DNA of 64,000 bases from NCBI GenBank assembly GCA_033030425.1, contig JAUFSD010000016.1, forward strand, positions 1,302,001-1,366,000. Direction: 5' to 3'. This document shows, one piece after another, positions 9,905 to 22,159 of this stretch (position 1 is its first letter; every line of letters starts with the position of its first letter). Source of the DNA: Verpa conica. Taxonomy: Eukaryota; Ascomycota; Pezizomycetes; Pezizales; Morchellaceae. Position numbers and translations under genes: made by a program. Below the pieces are notes generated by a model. The model saw nothing but the letters and a program-made list of their open reading frames with translations. It did not search any database and was not told the DNA's origin.

Positions 9905-12900
9905 GGTGACCGTGCTTAGGGGGAGGATTTCATAGAACCCCGCACCACAACACCTATTTCAGCCTTGGAACAGGCTGTGGCGCTCGATCCAGCTAAGAGT
10001 CTGTGAGTGGAATATGGCGGTGCAGATATGCATGCTGTAGGCTACTCTATACTCTTTGAATCGGGAGTGTCATAAAATGAGGACAACGATACCGCTGCTA
10101 AGAAGCTATACCGTCGATACTCGCTATCTGCGTCCTATGGCGTGTTAGTTCTGGACCGGACAGAGTGGCTCATAGCGGAGGCTTAGCGGTGCTATAAGGC
10201 ACCGTGTTGTGTGTATTGAAAACTTGTCTGGGCAGTGATAGGTCAAGTGAACGTTGAGTTGGCTTTTCTGATGAGGCTCTAAGCAGCCCACAGGAGAGTT
10301 AGGAAACAAAGGGTTAGGTATTTTCCAAAAACGTTACAAGGCTATATATACCCTATCAACTACAGTGAAAAGAACTGATTTTGTTTATATAGTACTGAAG
10401 CAGATACCCATAAAATATCACTAATTTAAGAGCACTGTTCTCTGAAATGCTGCTGTAGGAAACCCTGACCCTGACCTTTATATTCCAATATTAATCTGAC
10501 CCAGTCTAGTTTCCAACACCGACGACACAATCCTGTTCGGTATCGCCGAGATATCACGGTATCTCATGACCCGGTGAAGCTGCCCCTTTCCCGTGGGGGC
10601 CAGGATTCTGTGGCTAGACTCAGGCTTCTACTATTTTTCATAGGCTACTATATGTTGAGCCACCGCCACTTTGGGGAGCAGCATTTTTCACCGGTTTATG
10701 GGATACGTATGTTATCGGTACTTATGATTCCTCAATTAGCTATTATCAAAATGATACTTACATATTACCAGGACAAAAATATTGAATATCACCCAGGGCT
10801 AGAGAAGGTCTGTTCAGGCGCTCCAAGAAAAGGAAGATAGAGACCACCAAAATCAAGTGTAATATCCGGAGTCCTTCGGGGTGCTATATGAAACTGAGAT
10901 TTCCTCCACATGACTTCTCCATATTGCAAGAAGGGGAGGCTCTTACTGTGATTGAGGCCTATACCTTTAGGTATAATTATAATAATACCTGCGAGAAAAG
11001 AATGGGACATTTTTTAGGCCGTGTTTTTGAAGATTTCTAAAGATGTCTCCTATTGCTCGGTCTGGCTAAGCTAAGGTAGTACCACTAAGTGTAGTTAACT
11101 TAGAAAGCGTTTTTCCATTCAGGTCTTGGGCTTGAACTATCCTATTATTGCGTTCTACTGACCCTACTCGCCCCGGAGCATTGGAGCGTAGTTCTTTCTA
11201 TTACTGGTGTTTCCCACGTAAGTATCTCTAAAGATCTTCGGCATGCTCAGAAATGCCTTGGGGATTATGGAGCTCAGAGTTTTCTCTGACCCATGATTCG
11301 TACGGCGGTCCCACAAAAACCCAAGTACTCAATGTATCCCGAATATCACCGAGAAAACTCGATCTATTGGGGGGGCTTTGGGGATGCTTAGGTTTGTTTG
11401 GGGAAAACACCAAAATCCAAGTACCAAGCTTTCTCCGAAAACAACCCGAACCCCAGAGAAAAGAGTATACCCGAAAACGCAATTGAGAAAGCTCGTGGAG
11501 TCAAGTACATCAGACACTATGATCCTATACAACAAACATGAGGATGAGAGTGGGACCACTGTGTTACTAAACTCCTCCTCTATCTTGTAATTGATATATT
11601 CGTCTGGTCCGATAAAACCTCTTTAAAACCAAACACATAGCATCTCGATCCTCCTGGCCCTCGGCACCCAGCAGAGAATCCCTTAGGCTTGCTGTCTTAC
11701 TATGGCAATAAAATGTAGAATTCACCTACGTATCTATTATTTCCCCATCCAGCCACTAGATCGAATACTAACGATTTCCTAGGCAAGTAGCTTCCGAGTT
11801 AGCCTAGAAGTTGGCTTTGGCCGGACCGATCGAATCAAAGGAAAATGATAGTGCAGACCAGCCTTGTCCGTCCAGATGAGAGCTGAGCTGTCTCAAGTCG
11901 ACTTCTGAACCAGCCCTTTTTATAGCCGCTCGTGTTATTCGTCATCCCTCTCCTCCCGGTTCCTGCTCCGCGGTCAGATCACTCAGCCGAGTCTCTATGG
12001 AGAATGATACCACACTATAAGTAGTATGTTACCACTGGGAGGAGGCCCTTCCCTATATCCCAGTATTCTTTATTCAGCCTGTATATTTGCTAAGCGTTTT
12101 AGTCTAGGTTTAAGTCAATTCATGACTATTGAACCTACTACCGGGGATCAAGTTGCGCTCGGCAATGAAGTGGTTCTTGCCGACAACGTGGTCCCCCCCC
12201 TTCAAGGATTTCCTTACCCACCCCCCACCTCCATAGAGTGGCATTCGCGGAATCGGAGATAATAGACACAGGAGTCAAAACCCTGCTAGCCGGTGATCCT
12301 ACGCGAGATAGAAGACTGTCTTGACTTAGGTCCATAGTCGGAATATCCGGTGGGATCTCAGGGTGGAGGTAATACCCAAGAAACCTCTTGGTTTAGATTC
12401 AACGCCGGAGTGGATTCTTCCCGGGTATATCTATCTATACGATCTGAGGGTGATATCCTTGGCTGATTACTTTGGCAGAAAAAGTAGAGACACGGGGGTG
12501 AGGGTGTCTGTAGGCGACGGAAATGGAAAAGCACAGTGAAGATGGCCAATAACAGTGCCTTTGTCAGGAGGGAGCTCACAAGGTTGAAACGCTTTGATTT
12601 GTAGGGTAATTTTGTTAAAAAAATAGTAATTATCGAGGTTTCATTGGGTCTGGAGGTTACGCTCCGTAGGAAGTTGAGTAGTCTATACGATGCAGCCGTT
12701 CACTTTTATCTTTTTTGTGGCCGAGGGAGCGAATACTCAGTTTACCCATTTACAAGTGCTGGGTACAAGATTAAAATCCTCATTTCATAATATGTAATTT
12801 AGATCCCACGGGCAAGTACACAGTGAAGTTCTTTGTCATGAGTCAAACACCGTTCTTTAAACTTTCTAAATATCATCACAGCAGGGGCAATATAAAAGTT

Positions 12901-13359
12901 CATAAATCCCACTCGAGCTAATCTATTAAGCGACATTATTCGCACAGTTAAGTAGATACCCTTTAATTAGACATCCAAACTAATACACGTAGCTACAATG
13001 TATATGTGAGAACTACATTAGTAAAGAACACCCCCGAACAGACCGGTAAGTAGAAAGTAACTAGAAACAAGACAATGAGAGGAAAGAGATTTATTCAAAC
13101 AATACGAGTACGTAAACACAGATACCCGTATCGCAAAATTCCATCCAATTGATATGACCAATTCCCAAATCCCACCGCACCGCAAAAAAAATCTCTCCAT
13201 CTTCAAGGCTACTGTAAGACATCAATTAGCTTTTTTTTTTAGTAATCAGAATAACACAAAGGAAAAATTAGACCCACAATACTCATATACACATTCAGAG
13301 CCGTACCTCCTTCATTGACGGAGTACAGATCCCAGCCCAAAAGAAATCTACCATTCACA
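9905..13359. other. Intergenic; contains partial dispersed repeat copy 3
   Basis: No supportable gene. The segment 11440-11545 shares 'GAGTATACCCGAAAA', 'GAGAAAGCTCG' and 'GATCCTATACAACAAACATG' with the repeat copies at 4.6 and 8.5 kb. C runs occur at about 12191. Remaining ORFs are short and without recognisable features. Confidence 0.5.
11440..11545 (+). repeat. Dispersed repeat, partial copy 3
   Basis: A ~100-bp block aligns to the middle of the copies at 4550 and 8400, in the same orientation but more diverged. The sequence on each side does not align by eye. Confidence 0.45.
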
Positions 13360-13784
13360 TTAGCCTCCTTCTCTGAAACGGGACAAACAAAAAAACAAAT
13401 ACCATCCACTATCCTCCAAAAGATCCAGCCTCATAGCCTCCTCCGGCGGAACCTCAGTCGCCTCCCAGTGGCTATACCCCGTAACCGGATCCATGACTTC
13501 ACGTCCCACAAAGACCCTCTGCGGCAGGAGCTCAGGGACAACAGGTTCGGGGGTCGGCGCCTCAACAAAGTAGCGGGTTGTAGAGTGGATGACGATACGG
13601 ATACCGGGAGGGGCGGGAGGGGCGGGAGGGGAAGGTGGCTTGATTCTATGACGGTTAGTTTTCTGGTTCAATGGTTTTTTAAGGAGATGGGGGTTATGTA
13701 GTACCTGGCTTTTTTGTTTTTTTCGAGCTTCCAGAAGGCGCGGAGGAGCATGAGGAGGCAGTCATCTCTGGGTCTGGACGGCAT
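13360..13784 (-). CDS. Small conserved-looking protein with Pro-rich linker (2 exons)
   Basis: Rebuilt as complement(join(13360..13645,13705..13784)), 121 residues. The 59-nt intron has a GTACTA donor, AACTAAC branch point and CATAG acceptor, phase 2. Exon 1 reads MPSRPRDDCLLMLLRAFWKL, an amphipathic start. Exon 2 opens with a PPSPPAPPAPP linker, then a compact region containing TTRYFVEAPTPEP, VFVGREV and DPVTGYSHWEATEVPPEEA. The composition is that of an ordinary soluble protein and not of a chance ORF, but I cannot name the family. The overlapping longer minus-strand ORF starting at 14002 is in another frame. Confidence 0.65.
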
Positions 13785-16090
13785 TGCGAGTTGTGTTGGG
13801 CGAGGTAGAGGAATTCGTATGCAAAGGTGTTTGGAGGGTTGGTGAGTGGGGGTGGTGTTGAGTTGATAGTATAATCCCCCACTGCGCGTTCGGAAATGAT
13901 GCGCATGTTCTCAATAGACAGGAGGGGCTCGGGTGCCCTTGGATAGATATTGTGGATATCAACTACAAACATCTCGTAGGTTTGAAGGCTCAAATATCTC
14001 ATTAGACTATACTAAATAGGCGTAAAACTAGTTAGGAGAATTTTGGGAATAATTTTATGGGTATGGGCGGTATGGAGTAGCCTTGGGAGTTTAGATGATA
14101 ATCGTCTGTATCAACCTTGGTGCCGTTTTTCTACAATCTCTCTTAAATCTTCTTATTCTTGGGTATTAAGATAGCCCTAAATACCCTTGTGAATATTCTT
14201 GATCTACTAATTTATTACGGAAATTGCTATGTTCATTAAATCTCACTCGAGATATATGCATCACCAATTCTCACTCGATGAATCATCAGATTAAATGTAG
14301 AAAATAGGAATTAATGAATGAATTAATTAATCATAATATAGAAAATAGGAAGCACAGTGGCATATTACTGCCCTAGGGGTGTAATCCTACTCCTATATAT
14401 CCTCCATATCGGGCCGTGGTCGGCCCGCTGTGGAGGTCTCGCCGAAATGGCAAGGTGAAGATCCGGGGTATTTAGGAAGATCTATAGCATTAAAGAAGGA
14501 AGGGATATTAGTGTGGTAGTAGGGGATAGGGTTGATTTGATAACCACATTTACATACATGATCAAATGGGTTATAAACACATACCCTCCAAAAACAGATA
14601 TTTTTGCGAGATAGCTCGGTAGTCAGTCACTGCTGTGAAAAAAGGGAGAAAAAAAGACAAGATATCATAAAACCTCTACATTGAACCATCCAATTGCCAG
14701 AAAATCACAAAGACCTTCTGAAACTATCCAGCATCGTTATAATGACGTTTGTGAGATGTGCTATTATTATTTGGGTGTAGAAAAAATAAAATAAGTACAG
14801 AATTCCTGTACTCACAACGCTCGATTGTCCGCATTATCACCGGGGCGGTGGTTCGGTGGTTTGATGGTGCTCGCTTATACTCCAGGGACAGAGCGTCTGA
14901 GGATGATATCCTGTCCGGGATGGCCGATCCGATTTCCTGTTCACTAGGCTTGATGATAAGATATACACTCATCCAGGTTGGAAGTATACGGGTTCATGTG
15001 ATGTTTTTGCTGGTAATTTATCAGTTATTCAGTACCTATATTCCTACTATCCCTTCGTACCTTCTCTCATGAAGTCTTCGTACTAATCGATTCCGAATTA
15101 AGGTGTTAATAATAAGTCTACAGATTCAGTATTAGTGTCTTCTTACTAAGAATGCGTCTGTGTGGCTAGCTGCATGGTGGGTCTCTTTCCTCAAATAGTA
15201 TGCACATCCGAGACGATTGATATCTGGTGACGCAAAGGGGGCTCGAGTGAGATTGGATGACGGGGGTTGTCTTTGTTAGGATGGCCTGTTGAGGGTTGTA
15301 GGTGGAGTCGCCGAGAGCTTGCATGGCTTATTTACACATAGAACAAAGGAATGTAGGCTCATATGCAGGGGCTGGGAGTTTTGTGCGAGGGTGGTGAAGT
15401 TAAGGGTCGTGTGCAAGTATCCGTGTGTTGGCTTTAATGACTATCTGTCTTTTACAGGTTTTGGGTATGGGAAGCGACTGGGCTTAGTAGAAGGATTCAT
15501 AGGGTATGAGATATTCTATGAGCACATTACTTTTCTAGTGGGCCTGATGATCATGGGAAGCCATTAATTTCTCGTTCAATCATCTTCTTGACTTATATCC
15601 ACCAGTGAAACGAACGGATAACCACCCAGTATGTGATTCTAGGAGCCTATCAGCTCAGAAACTGATTTTACAGTTATAAGTGATCTTTTCATGCTTTACA
15701 TATCTCTCCTTAAGGCCATGAGATGGCAAACAGCCCATAGCTTTCACTCCATAGTATAGGGAAATATAATAGCCCCTCTTCCCACAAATCTGTCTTTTTG
15801 ACCGAAGCTAGATCGACCCCTTATGGACCTGAAACGGCTATCTCTTGTGAGCCACAAGGGTATATGTAGTCGTATGTTCTAGCCCTAGGCAAACGTCCTG
15901 CTGGCCCTAACACATGGCCAGACTTAGAGGTCGACTTCACCTACAAAACGTGCCCCTCCTCCTGTGCTGACCTCTCTCTCTCTTAATTCATCTTTCATTG
16001 TCTCATAACAATTCCCCTCGCTATTTTCAAACTGTTCTATATACCAAAAACATCTACCAAACCCATTAAATTTCTTTCAATATCGTTACT
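13785..16090. other. Intergenic, no gene seen
   Basis: AT-rich spacer with short simple stretches (for example near 14280-14350, AATTAATTAAT). No convincing ORF or repeat structure. The last ~120 bp form a pyrimidine-rich leader before the next gene. Confidence 0.5.
16036..16043 (+). promoter_or_regulatory. TATA-like box
   Basis: TCTATATA lies about 50 bp upstream of the start at 16091, within a pyrimidine-rich leader. The placement fits a fungal core promoter but is not proof of use. Confidence 0.35.
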
Positions 16091-16650
16091 ATGGTCCTTT
16101 GTACCTGCGATTGGCTTGTTGACCTTCTTCACTTCGGTAAGAAGAGTCAGAAGACTCAGTATGTCATCAATGCTATCTTCAGACTGTTAGTTTTTTGCAG
16201 CGTTGCTAACTATTGGATGCCGGTTACAGAAGAAGAAAGAACCGACAGAAAAATATCTTGGAAGACGATCCATCCGCAATCAACCTTTCCGTAATCAACG
16301 TTCAAAAGCCTCCCACTGTGAACCCTGGCATAAATTCCATTACAGAAGATAGTGAAAATGTGGAGTTAGTCGCTGCCGCTGTCCCTAGTGATGCTGTGAA
16401 CCCTGGCATCAATTCCGTTGTAGAAGATAGTGGAAATTTGGACTTAGTCGCTGCCGCTGTCCCTAATGACGCTGTTGTCCCTGAGGAACCTGCTGTGCTT
16501 CAGGAAATTGTTGCATCTGAGGAAACTGCTGTTCCTGGGGGAGCTGTCGATGCCATTGAACTTGAGGATACGTCTACTGGTATATTAATCCCATATATTG
16601 TGTTTCTATTTTTTTTAAACCTCCGAGACTTTTTTAAGGTTCGAAGCTGA
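16091..16650 (+). CDS. Acidic protein with a duplicated 26-residue unit (2 or 3 exons)
   Basis: Rebuilt as join(16091..16158,16230..16650), 162 residues. The 71-nt phase-2 intron has a GTATGT donor, GCTAAC branch point and TTACAG acceptor. A basic patch (RRRKNRQKN) follows the splice. The centre carries two near-identical 26-residue units starting VNPGINS (ending AAAVPSDA and AAAVPNDA), then a VPEEP/SEETAVPGGA acidic run. The hydrophobic C-terminus (ILIPYIVFLFFLNL) may be a membrane tail. It may equally be an unspliced intron: GTATAT after TSTG and an acceptor at TTTTTTAAG would give the tail GSKLTVSV and a stop. Function unknown. Confidence 0.6.
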
Positions 16651-18637
16651 CTGTATCTGTGTAGGAGAAATTCCTATCACCGGGGACCCCGCTAGGACCG
16701 CCAGACCCGCTTCATGTTCCCACATGAGGGTTAACTCTGCAACTAGCTGGACGGTCGGTGACGATGCTACGTTTGCTACGCTTTGAGTGTAGGTGTAGAG
16801 GTCGAGCCGGTGGGTGATATGTAACCACCATTCGGAGGGTATGTTATGTCTCAAGTTCCGCTTCTAGTCGTTAGTTTCTTTCATTACACCTAGGCTAATA
16901 ATATCTTTTTAGCTTAGATTTTGTACGTTTCTACGGATGTGATGCGATCATAGAGATGGATTCATCTTTCTCTTTCTCTTTCTCATTTTGTTTTGAGTAG
17001 TGGTGTTCTTTCAGATGTTGCTTAGGTTCCGTGCATTGACTTTGTTTATGTATGAGTACATAGGTAGCACTGATCTAGCCACTCTCCAGGGGCACGGTTT
17101 CTCTAATTAGGCTAAATAAATTGTACTAATTCACGTCAATGATAACCTGATGACTCTGGAATAATTCTATATATCAGAGTCACTGCATACTTCTTTAGGG
17201 AACAGTCTAGGTGAGGCGTATCTATGTAGTTACGAGTTGCATTACCGCGCCCCTCCCGGAACCTGAATTGGCACATTATACCTATATCCATTGTTAACTA
17301 CGGCAATCCCATGATACGAACATTCAGTAGCAGGATGCACCACGTTTTGAGTAATAAATATAATGATAGTGGAATTTCCTTGCGAAATTTAGGACCCTCG
17401 GGTATTCTAGGTACTCTGCGTTTATATACGTCTTCACGGGGCTTTAGGTTGCAGACCGAGACCGATAGGCTCTGCTTAGGTTTACACGCCTGCTTCTGAC
17501 ATGAGAGCCCCAGGTCAAGCTCGCAGTATCACAATTATAGTGGACTACAAATAATTAGCGATCCCAAGGTCCGGGGTCGCGTAACCCGGCAAGAATTAGA
17601 CAGTATATAGGAAACACCTAATTTCTATTCTCTACATATCCCCCGGTATCCTTATGGTATATGGGTCTCCAGCTATTTATATAATTTTTTAGTGGTACAA
17701 AGAATGCCTAGCTATATTTAAAACGGATTTTCTGGCAAAGAAACAAAGGAGGGTACTTTTATGGATATTGAATCTCAAAATAATCCTATCAATCGACAAT
17801 TTCTACATGAAGGCCCACAGTTCCCACTATTTCGAACTACTTCCTACATCTAGTCAACCCTCTGCCCACACGTCTTCGAGTCTAACTAACTATAGCACTA
17901 TATTTATCATATTTAAGATGAGCCTCTCACCATCAGGAGCTTCTTCCAGAGGCTCAGGATTTTCAAGAGCTACAAATCTTAAGTTGAGGATCCAGCAAAT
18001 ACCAAAACAGTGAGCTCCCTATACCTATGGTTACAAGACGGGCGGTGGGAAACACCCCTAACTTGCGTAATCTTCCCTAGGCACATGCACATACAACGAT
18101 GAGAGTATTCTTTCCCTGCTCTGAATACCCTGGTCGTCTCTCGTAACTACCTCCGAGATAACAAAAAAAAAAACTAAATCCCGTGTGTATATACCTCCAG
18201 TAATGCGTTGAGCTTATAAACTATAGAAAAATAATATTATGCTTTTTTGAGTAAGGCTGAAATTAAGTCGTGGGGAAACAAATATAGAGTATAGTACAAC
18301 CCTGAGTATCAGTAGGTCTTATATAGTGAATACTACACCTCGATTGAGAGATATAGCTCAAAGGTTCTCGGGGAAGAGTCATCTCCATTAATTCCAGGTA
18401 TATATTAGTACACATTGGGAAGATTCAAGATTAGGGTCCAGAAAGAGACCCAAAAATTAACTTGGCGGACCTACTTTTACATCAGTATTATGAGCAAAGA
18501 AGGCTCCTATTGGGAGAACTTTTGCTAAAGCAGAGACGCCCGGGAGAGTACTGTTTTGGGTAGAGGCATAGCTAGACGCCTACAGAAGGGTTCTTGAGAG
18601 AAACAAGTGCTTAGAGTTATAGGAGGGACAGGACATA
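16651..18637. other. Intergenic, no gene seen
   Basis: No supported gene. A 30-codon ORF from 17761 (MDIESQNNPINRQ...) follows a purine-rich leader but has no other support. Confidence 0.45.
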
Positions 18638-18697
18638 TGACTTTCTTATATAAAAAGAAATATCTCTCTGGTGGTGGTCTTTTTTAGCCACAGAAAC

Positions 18698-18941
18698 GCC
18701 AAGAGTCGTGAGCTAGGCAGTGGTTAAAGGGTTAGGTGTATAGAATACCAAGAGTCGTACTTGGCAGTGGTTGGGTTTTGAATAAATGCCAAGAGTTGTG
18801 TACTTGGCAGTGATTGCAGGGTTAGGTGTGTTTAATGAGCAGAGCAACGCCAAGGGCTGTGAACTTGGCAGTGGTTTCAGGGTTAGGTAAAGTATATTTG
18901 CAGAGAAACGCCAAGAGTCGTGCGCTTGGCAGTGGTTTCAA
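18698..18941 (+). repeat. Tandem hairpin repeat, five units
   Basis: Five units begin at about 18698, 18748, 18788, 18849 and 18910; the last are 61 bp apart and earlier ones are shortened. Each has the form GCCAAG-AGTCGTG...-CTTGGC-AGTGG, a 6-bp stem; three units continue with a GGGTTAGGT motif (two starting CAGGGTTAGGT). A solo inverted unit occurs at 20920-20948. Confidence 0.8.
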
Positions 18942-20091
18942 GGAAGTGACATGGTGATTCTGGGTGAGGAAATGCGTTGAAAAAACAGCTCAGTAATCCA
19001 CGGATGGTAAGTATGCCACAATTTAAAACTACAGTAAGAGTCAGTACTACCTCTAGACTAAATACTACTATTAGGCATAGTCGGTTGTTTAGGGTTGAAA
19101 AGTAATAGTGACATTCAACCGTGATAAATATTTACCGCTCGGCTATCAATAATACAGTGAAAGGGATATTCAATACCTAGTGACTATTGACTAGATTAAC
19201 CAGTATATCCCATAGGCTTTTAGTGAGTGACTCTCATAATGCTTACATTATAGTATGCGGTATCGAGCTGGTACCGTGCTCTAAGACCATGATATAGGTG
19301 GCTAGATATGTATATAACGGGGTTTAGAAGCCCTTGGGAGAGGGGTCTCTCGAAAAAACCGAGCTACTCTCATTTATCTTTCTGTGTTGTAGGATTTTGT
19401 GGTAATAACCTGCTGAAATTGAGGTCTAAAAGAGATAGAGAGATCTATCGATATATGCTCCAAAAAAGAAAACCCTATACCCTCATATGGTATGCCTTTT
19501 ACCTGGATCCTCAAACCTAGCAAATAAGAAAACACGTGACTCATATATGAAACCGCCTATCTGCTATCCTTATTAGGAAGCATCTACAACAGATTTAGGG
19601 GTACGTAGACCGAGTGATATTACATGAATGAGAAGCCAAGACTCAAGAAGGTTTATATAAGTATAATTCTTTACTAAATTACAAAGTCTTGAATGATTAG
19701 AAAGAGAAATCGCACCTAACGCAACTACAGCCTCACCACTTCAATACCCCTTCAGCCATCCCCCGATCCTACGATCTTAATTTCTCTCTCCCACGCAAAA
19801 ATCAATATTGTTCTTGGTATTCTATAGCCAGCCCAAGCAGACATCTTGACACTAACCCGGTATTTCATAGACTCGGGGCCACGGGAAGGATGAAGAGTTT
19901 GTTGTGAAGTAGGGAAGATGCTCGAATTGCTGGAAAAATAAGTTAACGTCACAGCACACTCGCCCATAAGTATATGAAATTAGAGTAAACTCACTAGTAT
20001 GAATAAACGGCCCTTGCCCTGTCCAGACCAAGTATTCTTATAATGCTAATATTCTTAAAAACAGAATCCTTATAGGGCGACTATTCTGTAT

Positions 20092-20343
20092 CTACACGGA
20101 ATCCTCCGCGCTAGGTTGCTCCTGATTCGAATATGCTGGGATTTTTAGCCATTGGCCGCTCACGGGGGAGCATATTATATGCAGGAGAAGAACCTTTGAG
20201 TACGTACTAGTAGATTTTGAAGTTTTCTTGTATGAGATTTTCGAGCCTTTCGACTCGTCCCGATTATTTTTTACACTAGTGTATAAAGTACCTTGTTTTT
20301 CTTCAACAAGAGAGCTTTTCCTCCTCACTTTCTTCATCCTCAT
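20092..20343 (-). CDS. Small basic ORF, doubtful
   Basis: An 83-codon ORF starting MRMKKVRRKSSLVEEKQG, rich in Lys, Ser and Thr. It lies inside the inverted-repeat pair and has no recognisable domain. It could be an exon of a gene that also includes 20651-20986, but I found no splice pair that joins them convincingly. Confidence 0.2.
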   Translation of the reverse strand: MRMKKVRRKSSLVEEKQGTLYTSVKNNRDESKGSKISYKKTSKSTSTYSKVLLLHIICSPVSGQWLKIPAYSNQEQPSAEDSV

Positions 20344-20650
20344 TTATAGCTATCACCACAAATGATACTAACATTTTAGATACTGTCAATCCCCTTCACT
20401 ACCCATCCCTCTCATAGCCCTTTATTTCGTTCCGGTGAGGAGTCACTGCGTCACGAATGTGGGGCAAAATTTGTGCGCGACAAGAGTTAAACTAAATTTC
20501 TACCCTTGAGATTAGCTGGATAGTGGGTCTTTTTTAAAGCGTTAGTAGGATTACGTACCTCGATAACAGATCAGCACTCCCAAATAAATGTTTATATCAT
20601 CCCTAGCTTTGCGTAATTGGAAACTTCACGCCCCCGAGACTTATATCACC

Positions 20651-20986
20651 TTAATCAAGGCCATCTCGGTATTTTGCGACTGTTTTCTTAATAGTCTGAT
20701 TCGGCCGGGGGGGCTGTATTGAAAAGTGTAGTGTCGCCGCTTCTCTTACGAGGAAATCGAGAATTAGCGGGACCCATCGGAGGAGCTGAGGGGCTGGATT
20801 TTTGATGACGTGATGCTTCTCGTGAAAGAGGAGGAATTTAGTGGTGTGTAAGGTATTGGGGACTGTAGTGTACGGAATGTCAGGTCCACGACTATTGGAT
20901 TTTTCCACACCTAGCCCTGTTACCACTGCCAAGTACACGACTCTTGGCGCTTCGACTGCTAAGACTAGGGAGACATTTCTTTTCAT
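20651..20986 (-). CDS. Small ORF carrying the solo hairpin unit, doubtful
   Basis: A 111-codon ORF starting MKRNVSLVLAVEAPRVVYLA. Its N-terminus is the translated hairpin unit (APRVVYLAVVTGLGV), and the corresponding frame in the 18.7-kb array is broken by stops and frameshifts. If real, the array is a decayed and amplified copy of this coding region. If not, the ORF is a by-product of the repeat. Confidence 0.3.
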   Translation of the reverse strand: MKRNVSLVLAVEAPRVVYLAVVTGLGVEKSNSRGPDIPYTTVPNTLHTTKFLLFHEKHHVIKNPAPQLLRWVPLILDFLVREAATLHFSIQPPRPNQTIKKTVAKYRDGLD

Positions 20987-22036
20987 ATAAGAAAGTCGCG
21001 ATCATCATCACACTAGTTTAATTATACCTTTTTTCTTCCAACGGGGCTAAATTAATGGAGTCTGGCTGTATTATACACTAGTTATAAGGTTGAGAAACGA
21101 TGAGGAGATTTAAGCTATTAGCTGGTAGGTCCACCTGTTCATAATTTTAAACCATTTTAATGTCTGTTATTTGTTGAATTCTGGCGTATAGAATTCTTGA
21201 CTAATCAGCTCTAAATTCCACAACAAATGGTTGCTTATTTATTTCTATAATTAAAGATTGACTTCTTGGGTCACATTCTCTGACACAGCCGTAGAATTTC
21301 TAGTACTATCGCTAAGTACAGGCTGTGAATTAGGGTAAGTATTGGCGTAGAAGATATTTGGATGTGGTGATATGGAATCATGTATCCTTTGCTCGTAGAG
21401 GTGCAAGCAGATAGAACTTCATTATTTTTATAGTATACATATCTTTCTACTATGTCCCCTTAGGGTAAGGTCATCTTCTATGGTCCCTCTTTGTTTAATC
21501 AGTTTTTTGTCATTCGTTTGCTTGACAGGCGTTTGTTGGTATGTTTCCTTCGTTTAGCACTATAATAGAGAGTCTTTAGATAGCCTGAATCCTCGCTCTT
21601 GTAAACAATTTGGATTATCATTAGTTATATAGAGAATTATCAAATCAGCCACAATAGGTTATGAGCCCGTCCTAGTTACCATTCCTTCTATTTTCGAAGA
21701 AAGACCTCTCATTAACTAGAGTTGTCGAATTAGAATGGCCGTATGATCAATCGAGCAAAATACAGCAAAACGTTATATATAGAATCAGCCTACCAACCAT
21801 CATAGACCTCCTCTCCAGCCCTACTTGGGTCAACAATTAGTCAAAATATAGAAAATGATGTCAGTTAGGTGCGTATTAATCAACATTAATTTCATTTTGC
21901 GCCTATATTCTGTCACATTCAATGAACCTATAGTATATATATGTATAACCGGGAGTCTAATAAGCAGATATTCTAGCTACGGAAGCCCCCTTCCTGAGAC
22001 TTCTATCTAATAAATACTCAGCCCACGTATGAGAAT

Positions 22037-22044
22037 CTATAAAA
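22037..22044 (+). promoter_or_regulatory. TATA box
   Basis: TCTATAAAAG surrounds this site, about 120 bp upstream of the zinc-finger gene start, with a CA-rich leader between. Confidence 0.45.
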
Positions 22045-22159
22045 GCACCCTTTACCAAGCAAGTTAACCATCTCCCCATTTCACCACGGACTAACTTGGA
22101 AAGCCACAGAGATAACCTTGCAAACCCAATTACAGTCTTAATATCTTAACGTTTCACCT

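Larger units (their letters stand above)
18638..20999. mobile_element. Candidate ~2.36-kb element bounded by inverted repeats
   Basis: The left end GACTTTCTTATATAAAAAG at about 18639 matches the reverse complement of 20999 downward (GACTTTCTTATATGAAAAG). The similarity continues inward for about 100 bp, through AAATRTCTC and into the CCAAGAGTCGTG hairpin unit. Outside these points the flanks do not match. The interior holds only small minus-strand ORFs. It may be a non-autonomous transposon, or simply an inverted duplication in which the left copy has expanded into a tandem array. Confidence 0.5.

Noticed and set aside
13694..14002. 102-codon minus-strand ORF
   Set aside because: It overlaps exon 1 of the 13360-13784 gene in a different frame; the spliced model has better sequence and splice support.
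18698..18941. CRISPR-like spacing of palindromic repeats
   Set aside because: Units are diverged, contiguous and sit in a eukaryotic intron-bearing genome with no cas genes; it is a tandem repeat.
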